From Amoebidium appalachense (lineage: Eukaryota > Ichthyosporea), in the NCBI GenBank assembly GCA_963693365.1, contig CAVNZM010000010.1, forward strand, positions 744,001-808,000: DNA of 64,000 nucleotides. Reading direction: 5' to 3'. The notes under the pieces were generated by a model, which saw only the letters and a program-made list of their open reading frames with translations, had not been told where the DNA came from and ran no database searches. Of this stretch, positions 11,944 through 25,728 are shown one piece after another (position 1 is the stretch's first letter; every line of letters starts with the position of its first letter). The position numbers and the translations under genes were made by a program.

Positions 11944-12242
11944 AATCCTTTTGGTTATGGCTTTCAAAGGCAATTTCTGTGGTCTTGTTTTGTGATTGAA
12001 TGATCGTGAGATACCCATTATATATATATATATTTGGCTAAGAGTAAATGTACATGATGCAAGAGTCCCAACTTGTATTTCCAGGTGGTTGTTTTTGGCT
12101 CCGAGACGGCATATCTTCGTGCGTAAAGTTTTTGATTGGTTCTCTGGGTGATGCCTCCAAACCAGCACAACCTCCAAGCGTACCCCTTAGTAGTGCCCCT
12201 CCCTTCCCCCCTCCCCCCCCCCCCCCCCCTCTCCCCCCGGGC

Positions 12243-12380
12243 CCCCCAGCCGCCCGTGAGGATAGGCTCTGCTAATTTACTAAGATATAATACTCTCTGT
12301 GTGGTTTGCACTCAGTGTGTGTCATGTTGTCCGTTATAAATGTGTATGGTTCGTACCCTAATACGCCTTCTAACCCCCCT
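12243..12380 (+). repeat. Interspersed repeat family R1, copy 5 (3' end)
   Basis: GTGAGGATAGGCTCTGCTAAT, GTGTGGTTTGCACTCAGTGT, TGTCCGTTATAAATGTGTA and TTCTAACCCCC match the 3' half of the family. It lies outside the Rab7 gene, so the family is dispersed. Confidence 0.65.
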
Positions 12381-13988
12381 CCCCCGCCACCTCTCTCCCT
12401 TCGCCTCTTCCCCCTCCTCCCCCCCATTCATGATAATCACACATCAGGTGTTGAATAATTTCCTTGCCCGTTATGTATGTTATATCTGCTTCCTACGGAG
12501 GACACTTCATTGACTGAGTAGATCTGGGAATTTCGTCACAACAACAAATAAAATTGCCAGCAAAAAATTTAACATGATAAAAATTCGGATTATATAAAAC
12601 AACTTTTACGTGGACATCCGTCTAGGCTGCTCAGTGGCTACCAGTGCAACACCTTTAAGTTTTCTTAGTTTTTGAAGCCAATCAACGATATTCAATAAAA
12701 ATCAGTTTGTTAAAGTTCCAAAGCTCTGTTTGTAGCAACGTTAATTTTCAAAAGCCGCCCGGGGGCCGATAAAGCCCAAGTTGAACATCATATTCTGGTT
12801 TTCCGATTGAAGTAGTTTTTCATTAAGTCTTTTCAGGTGGTTGTTTCAACCTCAGAAGGTAATCATGATGTTAGAATGATCTGGTTAGTAACACTGTTGT
12901 AATATTTAGATCTTACCATACAAGGAACACAAACACTGTTTGCATACTTACCCACAATCAGATTACACCAAAACATCACCATGACCCTTCGTTTGTGCAC
13001 CAGCCTGCCTCTGGGCCGCCCACCCACATTGATTGCTGCTCATAAGTGATCAGCAGTTTTCTGTGGCTCTCACAAACTAATCAGGCCTTAGTGCCCGAAA
13101 AGGTCGCCTATCATTAGCTGTATGGCAAACAGGAGTAATCGACCCCCCCCCCCCCCCCCCCTCCCCTCCCCCCGCCCCCCCTCCCCCCGTCCCCCCTCTC
13201 CCCCGGCCGGCGTCCCCCCGGTGTCACCCCCTCCCCTCCTCTTCCCCCCCTCCCCCCCCCCCCCCCCCCCCCCCCCCCACCACACACACACACACACGGC
13301 CCCTCTTGAAAAACAGTCCATTGCGGCTTCACATTGCAGCTAGGATTCCGGCCTTAAAATTGATCCCTCCTTGTGGCCCTTCCAAAGCCCTGGTTTGCCG
13401 TTTAATCTGGTCAATTTTGCTAAAAGCTTCCTTGGCCCCATTACTCCCTCTCCTAAGAGTTCCTTTCCCCCACCGGGGACACCCCCCTCTCCGCCAACCC
13501 CTTTCCCGCTTCTCCCCCCCCCCCCCCCCCCCCCCACACACACACACCCCACCCCACCCCCCACGCACACACACACACACAGGCCCTCACCACTATTCAA
13601 TTTGCTACTCACAAATATTTACACACTCAGCCTCATCTCACCTGCCCCCCTTCCCCCCCCCCCCCCCCCCCCCGGGTTCTTTCTTTCGTTTTCCAGGTGC
13701 CACCCTCCCTCCTGCCCAGTGTCATCCGTTGCTGAGGCTCGACTAATACTTAGCAACCTCAAAGCCGAACAAATTGATTTTTCTAGAAATCATTATTTTA
13801 ATGATTTTTTGTCGGGACCCGGTATTAAGGAGGTTGTCATGTGGCCCAAGGGGCGGTGGGTGGGTTCTTTAGGTGAGGTGGCTATCAGTGGGGAAATAGT
13901 GGTGCCACTGGGAAGGACGCGATGGTGGTGCGGGTAAGAGGTGGAGGGGGTGTACATTGGGTGGGGTGGAGGGGTGGTGTGTGTGTGT

Positions 13989-14051
<63 letters not shown>

Positions 14052-15843
14052 CTGTAGAGCCCGTGAAAACCACATGGGAACTGAAGTAACTTGATGGCGT
14101 ATGTGGGTGTTTCTGCATGGTTTCTATCACTGGTAATACCATGTGTTTCACTCGTTTCATGTCCCCCCCCCCCCCCCCTACCCCCCCCTCCCCCTCTCCC
14201 CCCTCTCCCCCCTCCCCCCTCTCCCTCCCGTTGAGGAAGGGGTCCCATTGGAACATATCCCGTTACCTCTACCTACTCGCTCCCCTCCCTTCTCCACACC
14301 CCACCCCCTCCCCCCCCCCCCCCCCCCCCCCTCTCCCGGCCACCCCGGGAGGAGTGGAGAAGGAGGGGGGAATATGAGAGGGGGGGGGGGGGGGGGGGGG
14401 AGGGGGGGGGGGGGGAGGTATAAGGTATTTGTAGTTGTATGGTATGGGAATGTGGATGGGGGCGAGTGGGTGGGGAGGGGCGTAGGCGGTGAGGTCTAGT
14501 TGGGGGAAATGCAGAAGCGTTTGGATATAAGGTCAGTGTGTCAGATTTTTTGTGCTTGTGTACTTTTTCTCTCTCCATTTTTTTTTTCAAGTTGAGTGTT
14601 TCATTCTTTTTTTGAGGTTTTTGTCCATTTGTGAACCATGTGTGCCACGTTGTACACAAGCCTGTGTGTTTTATCTTTTGTTCTGACCTCAGTTAAACAA
14701 TGTGTACTGGGGGGGGGGGGGGGGGGGGGGGGGGAGGGGGGAGGGGGGCTACCCATCCTTCCTCCCCCCAATCATACACACATACACAATCATCTCTTAT
14801 TCTCCCCTCACACTCTTCTCCCTCTGGATGAGGGCCTCCTCTGCCATCATCATTCACCTACTTGTTCACCCACTTATTCAGCCACATTGTGTGTGTGTTT
14901 GCATGTGTGTGTTTGTGTGTGTCTTTTTTTTCCTGGTGGGGGGGGGGGGGGGGGGGGGGATATGGGACGGGCGAATCGAGGTGGAAATGGGTGCACGTGG
15001 GGTGTAAGGGAGGTTTTAGTTGACGTCCAGGGACGTACACAAGCCATGGGGGGCGGAGGCAAGAGCAGGGGGGGGGGGGGGAGGGGGGGGGGGAGGGGGG
15101 GGAGGGAGGGAGGATGAGGATGATTTGACACCGAGACTTCAGTTTACAGTGGACTGTCCTTTCCCGGCCCAAGTGTATGTGTGTGTGTGAAAGGAGGGGG
15201 GGGGGGGGGGGGGGGGGGGAGTGGTCACTGGTACATTCAGCAGCAAATGATGGACGACCATTTCATCCCAGTAAGCACACAAGCAAGCCAATTCCTTCCG
15301 GCAACTTTCGCTGCATTTAGAAGCAGCAAAATATGTGGTTGTTCGGCCAGAGTTGTCCATGGTCAGGCGAGGAAAGTAAAGGCTATTGTTTTATGGAATT
15401 GATTGCGGGTATAGTATCATGGTCCGGTACTGCACAAATAGGGTACAAGCTTAGGGCGGAAGAGGTTTCCATCCCCACTGGCAGTGCAAGGTTTGGAAGT
15501 AGTTGGCTGTTGGGGCTGTTTCAATTGGCTTGCAACGTATGTGTTTTCTTGTAAATAAACACCGCAGTTATACTTTGAAACCTATTTTAATCTGCCTCGT
15601 TATTTGTCTGAAGTTGCTTAGCATCATGCTGATAAACAAAAAAATTCACGAACCGGAAGGAATTTCACCCGCTTATGAGTTGGACGCGGATGTGGTCACA
15701 TTTAAGCAGAGAGTTTGGCAAGGGCCGGCGTCTGTAGCTCTTTTCAGCCCTTGTATGGAAAAACGTGCCTGGTTGAAAAAGGAGATTTGCTGAGGTGAGG
15801 GAGAACGAATTAGTTCAATGATCATGTGAAGAACTGGACGATA

Positions 15844-15873
15844 GGGCCTCCGGGGAAGGTCCCCCGGAGGCCC
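15844..15873. other. GC-rich perfect hairpin
   Basis: Arms GGGCCTCCGGGG and CCCCGGAGGCCC are exact reverse complements with a six-base loop, followed by a GGT/G-run tract. No T-run follows and no gene ends nearby. Confidence 0.6.
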
Positions 15874-15913
15874 GGGGGGTGGTGATGGTGGTGGTGGTGG
15901 TGGTGGTGGTGGT

Positions 15914-15951
<38 letters not shown>

Positions 15952-16334
15952 AAGCAGGTCTGCAAGCCTTAGAGCCAGCAGGGGTGCAAGCTGGGTGGGT
16001 ATACAGAGATATACCAAAGAAAAGAGCTAGAAGTAAATTGTTCACGTGTGGGCATGGAACAGTAAGGTGGAAGGTGGGTGGGTGGGTGGATGGATGGATG
16101 GGGGGGGGGGGGGGGGGGGGCTCCCCCCCCCCCCCCCTGCTTCTGACCAGCAAAACTATTACAACTGGACCCGATTACATCAAGTTGCAATGTACTACAT
16201 GTTTGAAGTCACCGTCTACACTCCTCCCCTCAACCCTGCAATGCCTCCTCTCCCCTTTCCTCCCCAGCCCAAACTTTGGAAACGAGCCACCCACCCCACT
16301 AATCCCCACCCCTCTCCTCCATAAAAGCCACAAC

Positions 16335-16513
<179 letters not shown>

Positions 16514-18317
16514 CTCTCCCTCCCTCCCTCTCCCCCCCACCCTTGCTCTCTTGCTCGCGCTCTCTCTCTCTTTCTCTCTCTCTCTCCCTCTCTCTCTTAC
16601 TATACTTTCGCCCTTCTTCCTCCCCATCCCACCTCTCGCCTAGATCCCCCCAAATCCCGCACCCCTCCCCCCCTCCCCCCCCCCCTCCCCCCCCCACGGC
16701 TGCTTTACACATCTGATCGTTGCACGTCCTGTAATATATTAAATCTCAACCCACAATCAAACCCACAGACCTTATACCATGACCCTCTCTGTCCCCATCC
16801 TCACCCCTCTGGGCGTCCACCTGGCTGCCAGTGCTGCGGCATAGTGTTTGCTGCAGCACTCGTCCATAAGATAGTGACGCCCATCATTATTGCGCTAATG
16901 TCCATCCTTCCCTCCTCCTCCACCCCCCCCCCCCCCCCCCCCCCCCCCCGCGCTCTCCCCGTGTTCCCCTCTTCACAACTCCCCTTGAGATGAGCAACCT
17001 TACTACAAATAACCACAGGCAATCTACACTTTGGAAAAAAAAGAAAGAAAAGAAAAAATAATGTTTAAGGAATTCGGCTTTGTTCCTCCTTGTAATTACC
17101 CACAACTACCCCCCTCTCCAGACCCTCATAGTCCGATCCCCACCTACCCTCGGACCCTCACCCCCTCTCCATCCCCACCCCATGGCCATCACTAGCTCCA
17201 CATCCATCGTTTCAGTCGCGACACGTACCCATACAAACCAACACCTCTTGACCCCTATGGCATATCACGGGATAAACTTTTTGAATGGTTGTATGGCTGG
17301 GCATTACACACTTCACTGCCACCGTTACGGCCATGTCTGGCTCCAGGGGGCCCGAAAAATTTAATGTCCTAAATTGGGTGAGTTTAATGAATGGGGATAG
17401 GGCCGGCAGTGGTGGAGATGATGGTGGCGGTGGTGGGGAGAGGGGACGTGTTGCAGGGGGGGGGGGGGGGGGGGGAGGGGGGGGGGGGGGGGGGGAGAGG
17501 GAGGTGGGGAGGTGGGGAAGGGAGGGGCAAAGGGAGGGAATGGAGGGAGAGAAGGGTTTAGAACCTGTAGGTATGCAGCACGGTGAGGGTGGGGGGGGGG
17601 GGGGGGGGGGGGGATGAGGGCAGGGGAAAGGGGTGACGAGTAATTAGTAACCACTGTTGTATACTTTTGTGGAGGGGGTAAGGGGAGGGGGAGGGGCGGA
17701 TGGGGCACACGGTGATGAAGATGCTCGAATACTAGTAGGGAAACTTGAGGGCCTCGATATAGGATCTCTTGGGTTCTTTTCCTTTCCTTTCCTTTCCTTT
17801 TTTCTTCCCCCCTCCCCTCCCCCTCCCTCCCCTTGCTAACGGTGTGTTTTTCGTGGGGCATCGCAAGAGCCTGTGCCTGCCCCCCCCCCCCCCCCCCCCC
17901 CCCCCCACGCTCCCTTTCTTCTTTTGTCATATTTTAGTACGATACTCTGCCTCCCAGGAGGGAACAAGCATCATTATTCTGGTCTTTAAGTTATATCACT
18001 ATACCCACAATCACACCGATGAACACTTTGCATGTCCCAATGTGCATGCAACATTACCCCCTTTGACGACCTCCCACACCCAATGCTCCTTATGAGCAAC
18101 GGTTGCATTCGGACACCCCTATGCTTGGTGTGCCCGGGTGGCTGAAAAGGTCGTCCTCAATCATCTGCTAAATTTATCACCCTCCCTCCCCCCGCCCATT
18201 CTCCCCCCCTCCCCTCCCGCAGATGCCTACTCGGAGTCCCCCTCCCCCCCTTCCTCCCCCCTCCCCCCCCCCCCCCCCCCAAAAAAAAAAAAAAAAAAAA
18301 AAACCCCCACACTTCTG

Positions 18318-18325
18318 CGCGCGCG

Positions 18326-18410
<85 letters not shown>
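18318..18410 (+). repeat. (CG)n then (CA)n microsatellite
   Basis: A CG run of about 16 bases passes into about 75 bases of CA; preceded by poly-C and poly-A. Confidence 0.95.
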
Positions 18411-18412
<2 letters not shown>

Positions 18413-18642
18413 CTCTGAGAGAGACCATGAGCTTTACATTCATCGAAGTCCTGCTGTCCCCTCATCCCCCCCCCCCCCCCCCCCCCTCCCCCCCTCCGCA
18501 CCCTCCCCCGGGCATCCCCCCCCCCCCCCCTCCCCACTCCGCCCTTTCCGGCGTGCAATATCCCCTAGCCCCTAAACTTTCCCCATCATCATCATCTCTT
18601 TATCCACATCCCTTTCCACCACCTTCCCCGTCACTCATGCAG

Positions 18643-18754
18643 AATCAGAATCATGGTGATGTGTGTTCAAAAGAAGTGACCTATCACCTTACGATATTGA
18701 AGCCTTTTACAGATCCAGATATATATTATATCGTAACCAGCGGTTGGGCAAAAG
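18643..18754 (+). other. Candidate coding exon of an unrecognised gene or pseudogene
   Basis: The 112-base segment lies between a strong acceptor (pyrimidine-rich tract ending TCATGCAG) and a consensus donor (AAAG/GTAAGG). It reads NQNHGDVCSKEVTYHL..., continues through DPDIYYIVTSGWAK and leaves one base. That base joins in phase to the exon-like segment at 19350 to give GWAKVRYCPSEDSKH. Diverged copies of the same frame occur at 16151 (+) and 20555 (+), sharing the pattern V-x-Y-x-L-x-I-L. The strand, phase and copy conservation argue for coding origin. The family is unknown, and no start or end of a gene was found. Confidence 0.4.
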
Positions 18755-19349
18755 GTAAGGGGGTTAGGGATGGGGTGAGAAAGAAGTATGAATCTAAATT
18801 TGGGGGGTTCTTTACATATTCTTGACTTTGCATTTTTTTGGTACGTATCTCTCTGTGTGTATGTGGTTGTGGGGGGAGGGGGCGGGGGGGAGGATGAGTG
18901 GGGAGAGGATGGCGAGGGCAGAGGGGGAAAGAGAGAGAAATTGCAGATTGTACTGGTTCAGGTCAATGACATACGGATCTGATTAAGGTGTGTGCCGACG
19001 TTTTCAACGTAACAGTATGGGTATACATACGGGGCTGGTGGTGATGGTGGTGGTGGTGGTGGTGGGGACGGGAAAGCAGGGGGGGGAGGGGGGAGGGAAG
19101 GAGGGAGGAGGGGGTGGATGTAGGGGAAGCCTCTGTTTAGGCCAATATGTGTGCGGTTGAGGAAAGGGGGAAGGGGGGTGCAGGAATAGGGAAGCTTGAG
19201 TACTTCAAAAAGATTCTCTTGAATTCCTTTTCTTTTCCTTTCTTTCCTTTTTTTTGTTTTCTTTATTATGTCCCCTAGCTGCTGGTGCTTGTTTCGTTAG
19301 GACATTGCAAAAAACCATGCGTGCTTTATCTGTTTTTGACCTTTTATAG

Positions 19350-19470
19350 TGCGATACTGCCCCTCAGAAGATAGCAAGCATATTCTGGACTTCATAATAT
19401 ATGTACCTACAATCCGTGACACCCATGACTGCTTTACATGTCCCTCTCTGCATGCCACATCACCCGCTTT
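19350..19470 (+). other. Candidate coding exon, partner of 18643-18754
   Basis: The segment follows the acceptor CCTTTTATAG and reads RYCPSEDSKHILDF..., ending ...DCFTCPSLHATSPA, then runs into a T-run and G-run where no good donor is visible. A copy at 17939 (+), after acceptor ATATTTTAG, reads RYSASQEG... and EHFACPNVHATLPP. The two agree in RY, the acidic turn, F-x-C-P and HAT, while the DNA differs at many sites. A third copy at about 19926 has an in-frame stop (RY followed by TAG) and an indel, so it is decayed. Function unknown. Confidence 0.35.
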
Positions 19471-20156
19471 TTTTTTTTTGGGGGGGAGGGGGGGGGGGGG
19501 GGTCAACTACATTTGGGTTTGATGTTCATACTTGTATGCCGGTGATGATATCTAGCATAGTTTCAGAGTCTTGAAGTGGTGTGTGTGTGATGCTATATTG
19601 CTAAATAGAGTTGATGGAGGGAGAGAAGTGTTTAGGAACTGTAGTCATGCGGCTTAATGAGGGTACGGGAGGTACAGGACCAGGGGGAAAGGGGATCAAT
19701 GACTTGTACACATGGTGTTCTTGTGTGGAGGGGATAGGCAGAGGGAAGGGGCGGAGGGAGTAGGCGGTGATATAGGTGCAGGAATTGGGCTTGAGTTCTT
19801 GTCCAAAGATTCCCTTGTGTTCTTTCTTTCAACCACCCCCCCCCCCCTCCCCCCCTTGCTACCGTCCTCTTCTGTGGCGTGTAGAAGAGCCTATGTGTGA
19901 GACCTTTTCTTTTTGTCCTCTCTTAGTGCGATACTAGCCCCCAGAAGCTAGCAACTATATTTCCAATACACCCACAATCAAACCGATGAAAACCCTACAT
20001 ATCCCAGTCTGCCTGTCAAATGAACCCCTCTGGGCGATCACCCACACCCAATGCCCGTCATGAGCAGCGGCGATTTTCCACTTATCCTATTCGGTGCCTC
20101 CCAGGTGGCTGATAAGGTCGTATGCATCATCATCTGCTACTATAAGCTCCCCCCAA

Positions 20157-20189
<33 letters not shown>

Positions 20190-20219
20190 TCCCCTCTTAC
20201 ACTCCCTCTACATACGCAC

Positions 20220-20274
20220 GCACCCACACATGCACATGCACACGCACATGCACACGCACACGCACACGCGCGCG

Positions 20275-20331
<57 letters not shown>

Positions 20332-20335
20332 ACTG

Positions 20336-20396
<61 letters not shown>
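20220..20396 (+). repeat. (CA)n/(CG)n microsatellite
   Basis: CACATGCACACG-type start, a short CG run, then CA with AAACAC and TGTCAC interruptions. Confidence 0.95.
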
Positions 20397-20398
<2 letters not shown>

Positions 20399-21835
20399 GA
20401 AAGACAATTGGCCATACACCAAAGCCCTGCTGTCCTCTAATCCCTTCCCCCTTCCCCCCCTCCCCCGGTCCCCTCCTTTCCCATAGCAGCCTCAACTTTT
20501 ACCTTCGTTATCATCCTCCCCTTACCAAAATCCGCTTTCACCTCCTCCCACGTGCACCAAGCGGACTGGGGCCCGTATCAACCACACTTGGAGATCACGT
20601 CAATAGGGGTCAGCTATAATCTTATGATTTTGACGTCTTCCACGATATCAAGGCAAAAATAACTCACATCACCCAGCCCTCAGACCCACAATCACACGAA
20701 CAACCCATCTTGCGTAACATCCTCGATCCAGACTCACACCCCCTGGGCGACCATTACCCACATGGCAGATATGCTGCTTCTGAATGTGGCAGCAGGCGAT
20801 TTCTCGGATAACCGGTGTCTGAACCACAAGTTGTCCCTGACAAATGGCTGTATGGTCGTTCAAGAGTCTTGCCCAACGATATAACAATATAACCCATTGC
20901 CGTCCCTCCCCCCCCCCCCCCTCCCCCCCCCCCCCTCCCCCCCCCCCTCCCCCCTCCCCTCCTCCCCGAGGAGCCCCGGCCCCATCTCCATTTCCTCAAC
21001 ATTTACTGGTCTTGTCACCACAGTGCAACATGAGACCGCGTGGCACAGGAAAAAAGGCACAGGGGCTCCTTACATGCAACCCATCCCATTCCCTGGGCGA
21101 GAGCAGGTCCGGGTGAAGATATAAGCGATGCGTTTCAGTGATGGCTACTCATGTAAAATATATATAGGAACAGCAGAAATACAAAAAAGCTAACAGACAT
21201 ACACCCAGATCAGTGCACACGTATGAATGGTGCTGGTTCTCCGTCCGATCAACCCAACCTCCCCCCCCCTTCCCCCCCCCCCCCCCCCCCCACTTCCCCA
21301 CCCACACACCGATTGGCTCACGCTTTGTTTTACGGCTTGTGTCAATACTGGGGTACCTGTGTTTCAGTGTGTTCAAAAGTGAACGGGCATTCATATCAAG
21401 AAAACTATTGGACCCTTCCCGTGCTTTTTATTAAGTTGTGTTTCTTTTACTTCGTAATGTGTAAAGCAGTAACACCCCCCTTCCCCCCCCCCCCCCCCCC
21501 TCCTCCCCCTGGGCTCTTACACCTACCCCCCATTCATCCTTCACGGTCACCCTTCTTTCTCCCCAGGGCCTCCTCCCCTGAGCGAGATCCACCCTTGGTT
21601 TCACTGCATTCCATTGCACTATTCCGGAGGGATAGCGTTTGTCTGAATGCCTAGCAGGAACCAACTATTTAAAGGTGCAAAAAAAAGAGGATTCTGAGCT
21701 AGTTGAGTGCAAGGAGCCCGTACCTTATGAGTAAAATAAATTGGCTATTCCACCCCCCCCCCCCCCCCCTTCTCCCCCTCCCCACGCTCCATCCTCCTCC
21801 CCCCCCCCCCCCCACCCCACCCCCCCACCCCCGCA

Positions 21836-21923
21836 CACACACATACACATACACACACACACACATACGCATGCGCGCGCACACACACACGCACACACCC
21901 ACGCACGCACGCGCGCACACACA

Positions 21924-22000
<77 letters not shown>

Positions 22001-22034
22001 GCACACACACACATACACGCACACACCTACGCAG

Positions 22035-22068
<34 letters not shown>

Positions 22069-22108
22069 AGTGTACACGCACGCACGCACACACACATACA
22101 CACACACG

Positions 22109-22141
<33 letters not shown>

Positions 22142-22162
22142 AACACACACACACACACACAC
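21836..22162 (+). repeat. Long imperfect (CA)n microsatellite
   Basis: Over 320 bases of CA with CG, TA and AAACAC interruptions. Confidence 0.95.
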
Positions 22163-22585
22163 AAAATTCTTTTAAAAAAAAGAATAAGGAAAGTTTCTCC
22201 CCCATGAATTGAATCGCTCAAAAGTTTTTATTCGGAATCAGACTGGGCTTCCATGGATAAATAATAAAACCGCCATCGGCACTAAGAGATAGTCGTTTAG
22301 ATAGGTCCACCAGATAACCAACGAGGTTATTTTATTTATTTATCCCGTTTCACTCCCAGCGCGGCACTGCCTCAGGGGAGCTTACCGTCTTCCGCCTAGA
22401 CACAGATCGTACTGTATAGCTCACTCATAAGTCGATTCTAATTGACCCCTACTGGCACTATTTTTAGTTACGCCTTTATCCCACGGTTCTAGCTGCAGCA
22501 ACGCTAGTGGGGAACTCACTTTAACAACACCAGCCGGGAGCGACCCGGGACACATACACAAACATAAAGACTTGAAAGGGAAAAC

Positions 22586-22656
22586 CCCATGCCCAGGACG
22601 CAGACCCGAACCGTGGCCGTTGACTCGGATTGGTCTCCCACTTGAACGTTAGGCCG
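22586..22656 (-). other. tRNA-like sequence (relic or SINE head)
   Basis: Read on the minus strand, this contains a box A-like TAACGTTCAAGTGGGAGA and, 25 bases further, a box B-like GGTTCGGGTCT, the spacing expected for an internal RNA polymerase III promoter. Stems of a full cloverleaf do not pair well, so it is more likely a tRNA-derived repeat or pseudogene than a working tRNA. Confidence 0.3.
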
Positions 22657-22837
22657 GGATGTCCAAGCGGCGCGCCGTCGACGTCAGAGGGCCGGTGCTG
22701 TTCATGACGTCATGTCTTGCGGCCGGATGATAACAAATTGGTGGTGCTGCTTGACGTGGTCTGGGGTGATGGCTTCTAGGGGGCGGCCAGACCGGTGGAC
22801 CGTACGCGTCGAGCAGACAAAAATCGGAAGTAACCAT

Positions 22838-22898
22838 GGCGATCGATCCTGCGACTCGGAGCTTGACACGCAGAGATGTACCATTGCACCAACCCGCC
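22838..22898 (-). other. Second tRNA-like sequence
   Basis: On the minus strand it has box A-like GGTTGGTGCAATGGTAC and a weaker box B-like GGATCGATCGCC. It shares CCGAGTC in the anticodon region with the copy at 22586-22656. Cloverleaf pairing is incomplete. Confidence 0.3.
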
Positions 22899-23460
22899 CC
22901 CAGATATCCAACGAGGTGACTTGGCCGTATAACTTCTAAGACTCTGCAAAATAGCTATGGGAGCCAACAAACCTACCTGTCAAGCAGCCAAGAGTAAAAA
23001 GCACAGATGGCATTCTTTTTGATATTCGGCGAATTCAATAGTATCTAAAATCTAGACTAGCTTAAACATACATACTACATCAGGCTAGGTCCTTTCTGTA
23101 GAAGCTAGTGTCACAGAACTTCACAGCTGCAGATAATATACGTAGTTAAACTTCAGCGTCAGGTACTATGTAACCCAAGCAATATATAATGCGCTTGTAC
23201 ATTCGCGATACAATATTCATACCAAAACATAGGTTTGCCAATATGGAAGGGATATGGAAAAACGGAGGGGCGTCTGGTGGGCCACCCCAACCCTATTAGT
23301 ACTCCACAGCCAGGGCAAACCTAGATGCCCATACTCGCTGGCCGACCTTAAACAGTGCAGCGCCCCCCCCCTCCCCATGCATATGGCCACCCACGTGCAC
23401 CCACCCATCCCACCCCTCCCCCCTCCCCCATCTCCCCCCCTCCCCCCCCCCCCCCCCCAC

Positions 23461-23990
<530 letters not shown>

Positions 23991-25728
23991 CCCCCCACTC
24001 GAAGTGTCTCATTCTCTCCTCCCCTGCTCTCTCTCACTCTTCTATCTCCTCCCCTCCCCCCTCCCCCCACTAGTCTCTTGTTCCCCCCCCCCCCCCCCCC
24101 CCTCCCCTCCCCCCCCTCCCCCCCCCCCCTCCCTCCCCCACCCTCGAGATCTCCCTGTCAAACCGCCAGGGACCACGTACAATCTAACAACAACAGATAG
24201 CACAAATCAAATGTGCATGCGGCTGCATGTCATTGACCCTCAGTCCAACTCCACACGACCTTTTCAAATTCTAACCCCCCTTTCCCCCCCCACGGCCCCC
24301 GAGTATTCCCTCCCTCCTCCCCCCCCCCCTCCCCCCCTCCCCAAATTTGTCCACACGTGCGTGACACAGACACCGTCGTCAGGTAACTAATAATAACCTT
24401 GAATACTATAAATATAACCGTTAATATAAATATAGCTATGTGCCAGGGAGCCTGAGCGAGCCGGGGCTGCGAGCCTGCGACGCCGACGGACTAAACCGGT
24501 ACCAGGGTTCGATAATGTAAAACAAGACTATTGAACGACAACGGGGCAGCAAGGCTTGCCCACGGGCCCACCTTTCTTGCTACATTAACGAAAGACAATA
24601 CTGTTACTAAATGTTTTTTTGGACACAAGTAATAGAACATACGCATGTATATAATATATAATACGCTTGCATGCTTTGGAATTCGAAAGAACTGTCAATG
24701 TGCATGTATGTACATGATAATGAGTCGACTCAGCAATAGTATGAGCAAATTATAATGCTCAATTTTATCTCTGGAATCACCTGCAGGCATTCCTCCACAT
24801 ACCACAGTGCCCTACTGTCTCTTTTTTTAGAAACGGCCCGCGGCCAACTAAAAGCCACATGGGCTTATAACATGCAATAATTCATTGAATAAATAGACTA
24901 CATAGATGTTATCTATTTACTATTTACGCCTGCAAAGTTGCAAACTCTTCCAGGCAGCTAATGCCTGAACCCAAGTCACCCAACCCTATTTAGCCGTCGC
25001 CGCGGGCGGCGGGCCGCAGCTTCTTGCATACCTCAGATTCTACTCATGCATACCATTGATAAATTCATGAATGCACTCACGTGACGTACTCATTACTCAG
25101 TCCACAGACTCCACACATAGACGAAAAACTTTTTAAAAGAGAGCGCTTAAATCTTTCACAATATTGAAATGAAAAAAAAAGTGATATACAAGCAATTACC
25201 GGCTTTACATGCCCCTTATAGCATTACGCGGTTACTAACATAGGGCGAGACTACATTGCATCCCAACTTGTTATTTGGCAGTACGTGGGGTTGGAATTCT
25301 ACAACTGATACGTGGGCTTCAAGTCCTCAATAATCACACTCGACCCATTAGAGCCTATATTTCATGTCTTCCTATACTAGAAATATTGTATTTTATTATT
25401 GTAAGTTGCAACTTCTTGAAAAAAGTTTCGGTTATCTTTTTCACGCCATTCATGGATAATAACGATATGCACGCTGTCTCTGAGACTCTGACACTCTCTG
25501 TCGATAGATGATCTACATACCATTCGCCTACCATTCATGCCGATGATCCATTGAATGCGTTCATAAATACGACCCACGAACACAGTCAGTGTCAGTCGAC
25601 GTGAATCAGTCCTCTGTTTCCCCAACGCACGACTTGTATACGTATACAGAGACAAACTCACCTTGTCTAATATACTGGTAAAATAACTCCTATAGTTATT
25701 ATACTAAAAATAGCTATAGCAAATCAGC

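Larger units (their letters stand above)
11201..16140. other. Gene-poor repeat region
   Basis: Holds (GT)n at 11398-11462, a T-run/G-run at 11879-11941, one copy of the interspersed repeat at 12243-12380, several poly-C and poly-G tracts, and long G runs near 14005-14050 and 15915-15950. Between repeats are frames such as 13725-13937 (+) and 15503-15793 (+), and a weak exon-like piece at 15241-15270 (+, followed by GTAAGC). None has a recognisable domain, so no gene is called. Confidence 0.5.

Noticed and set aside
13725-13937. Plus-strand frame VAEARLILSNLKAEQIDF...
   Set aside because: Looks protein-like but has no supported donor and runs into G runs; no homologue recognised.
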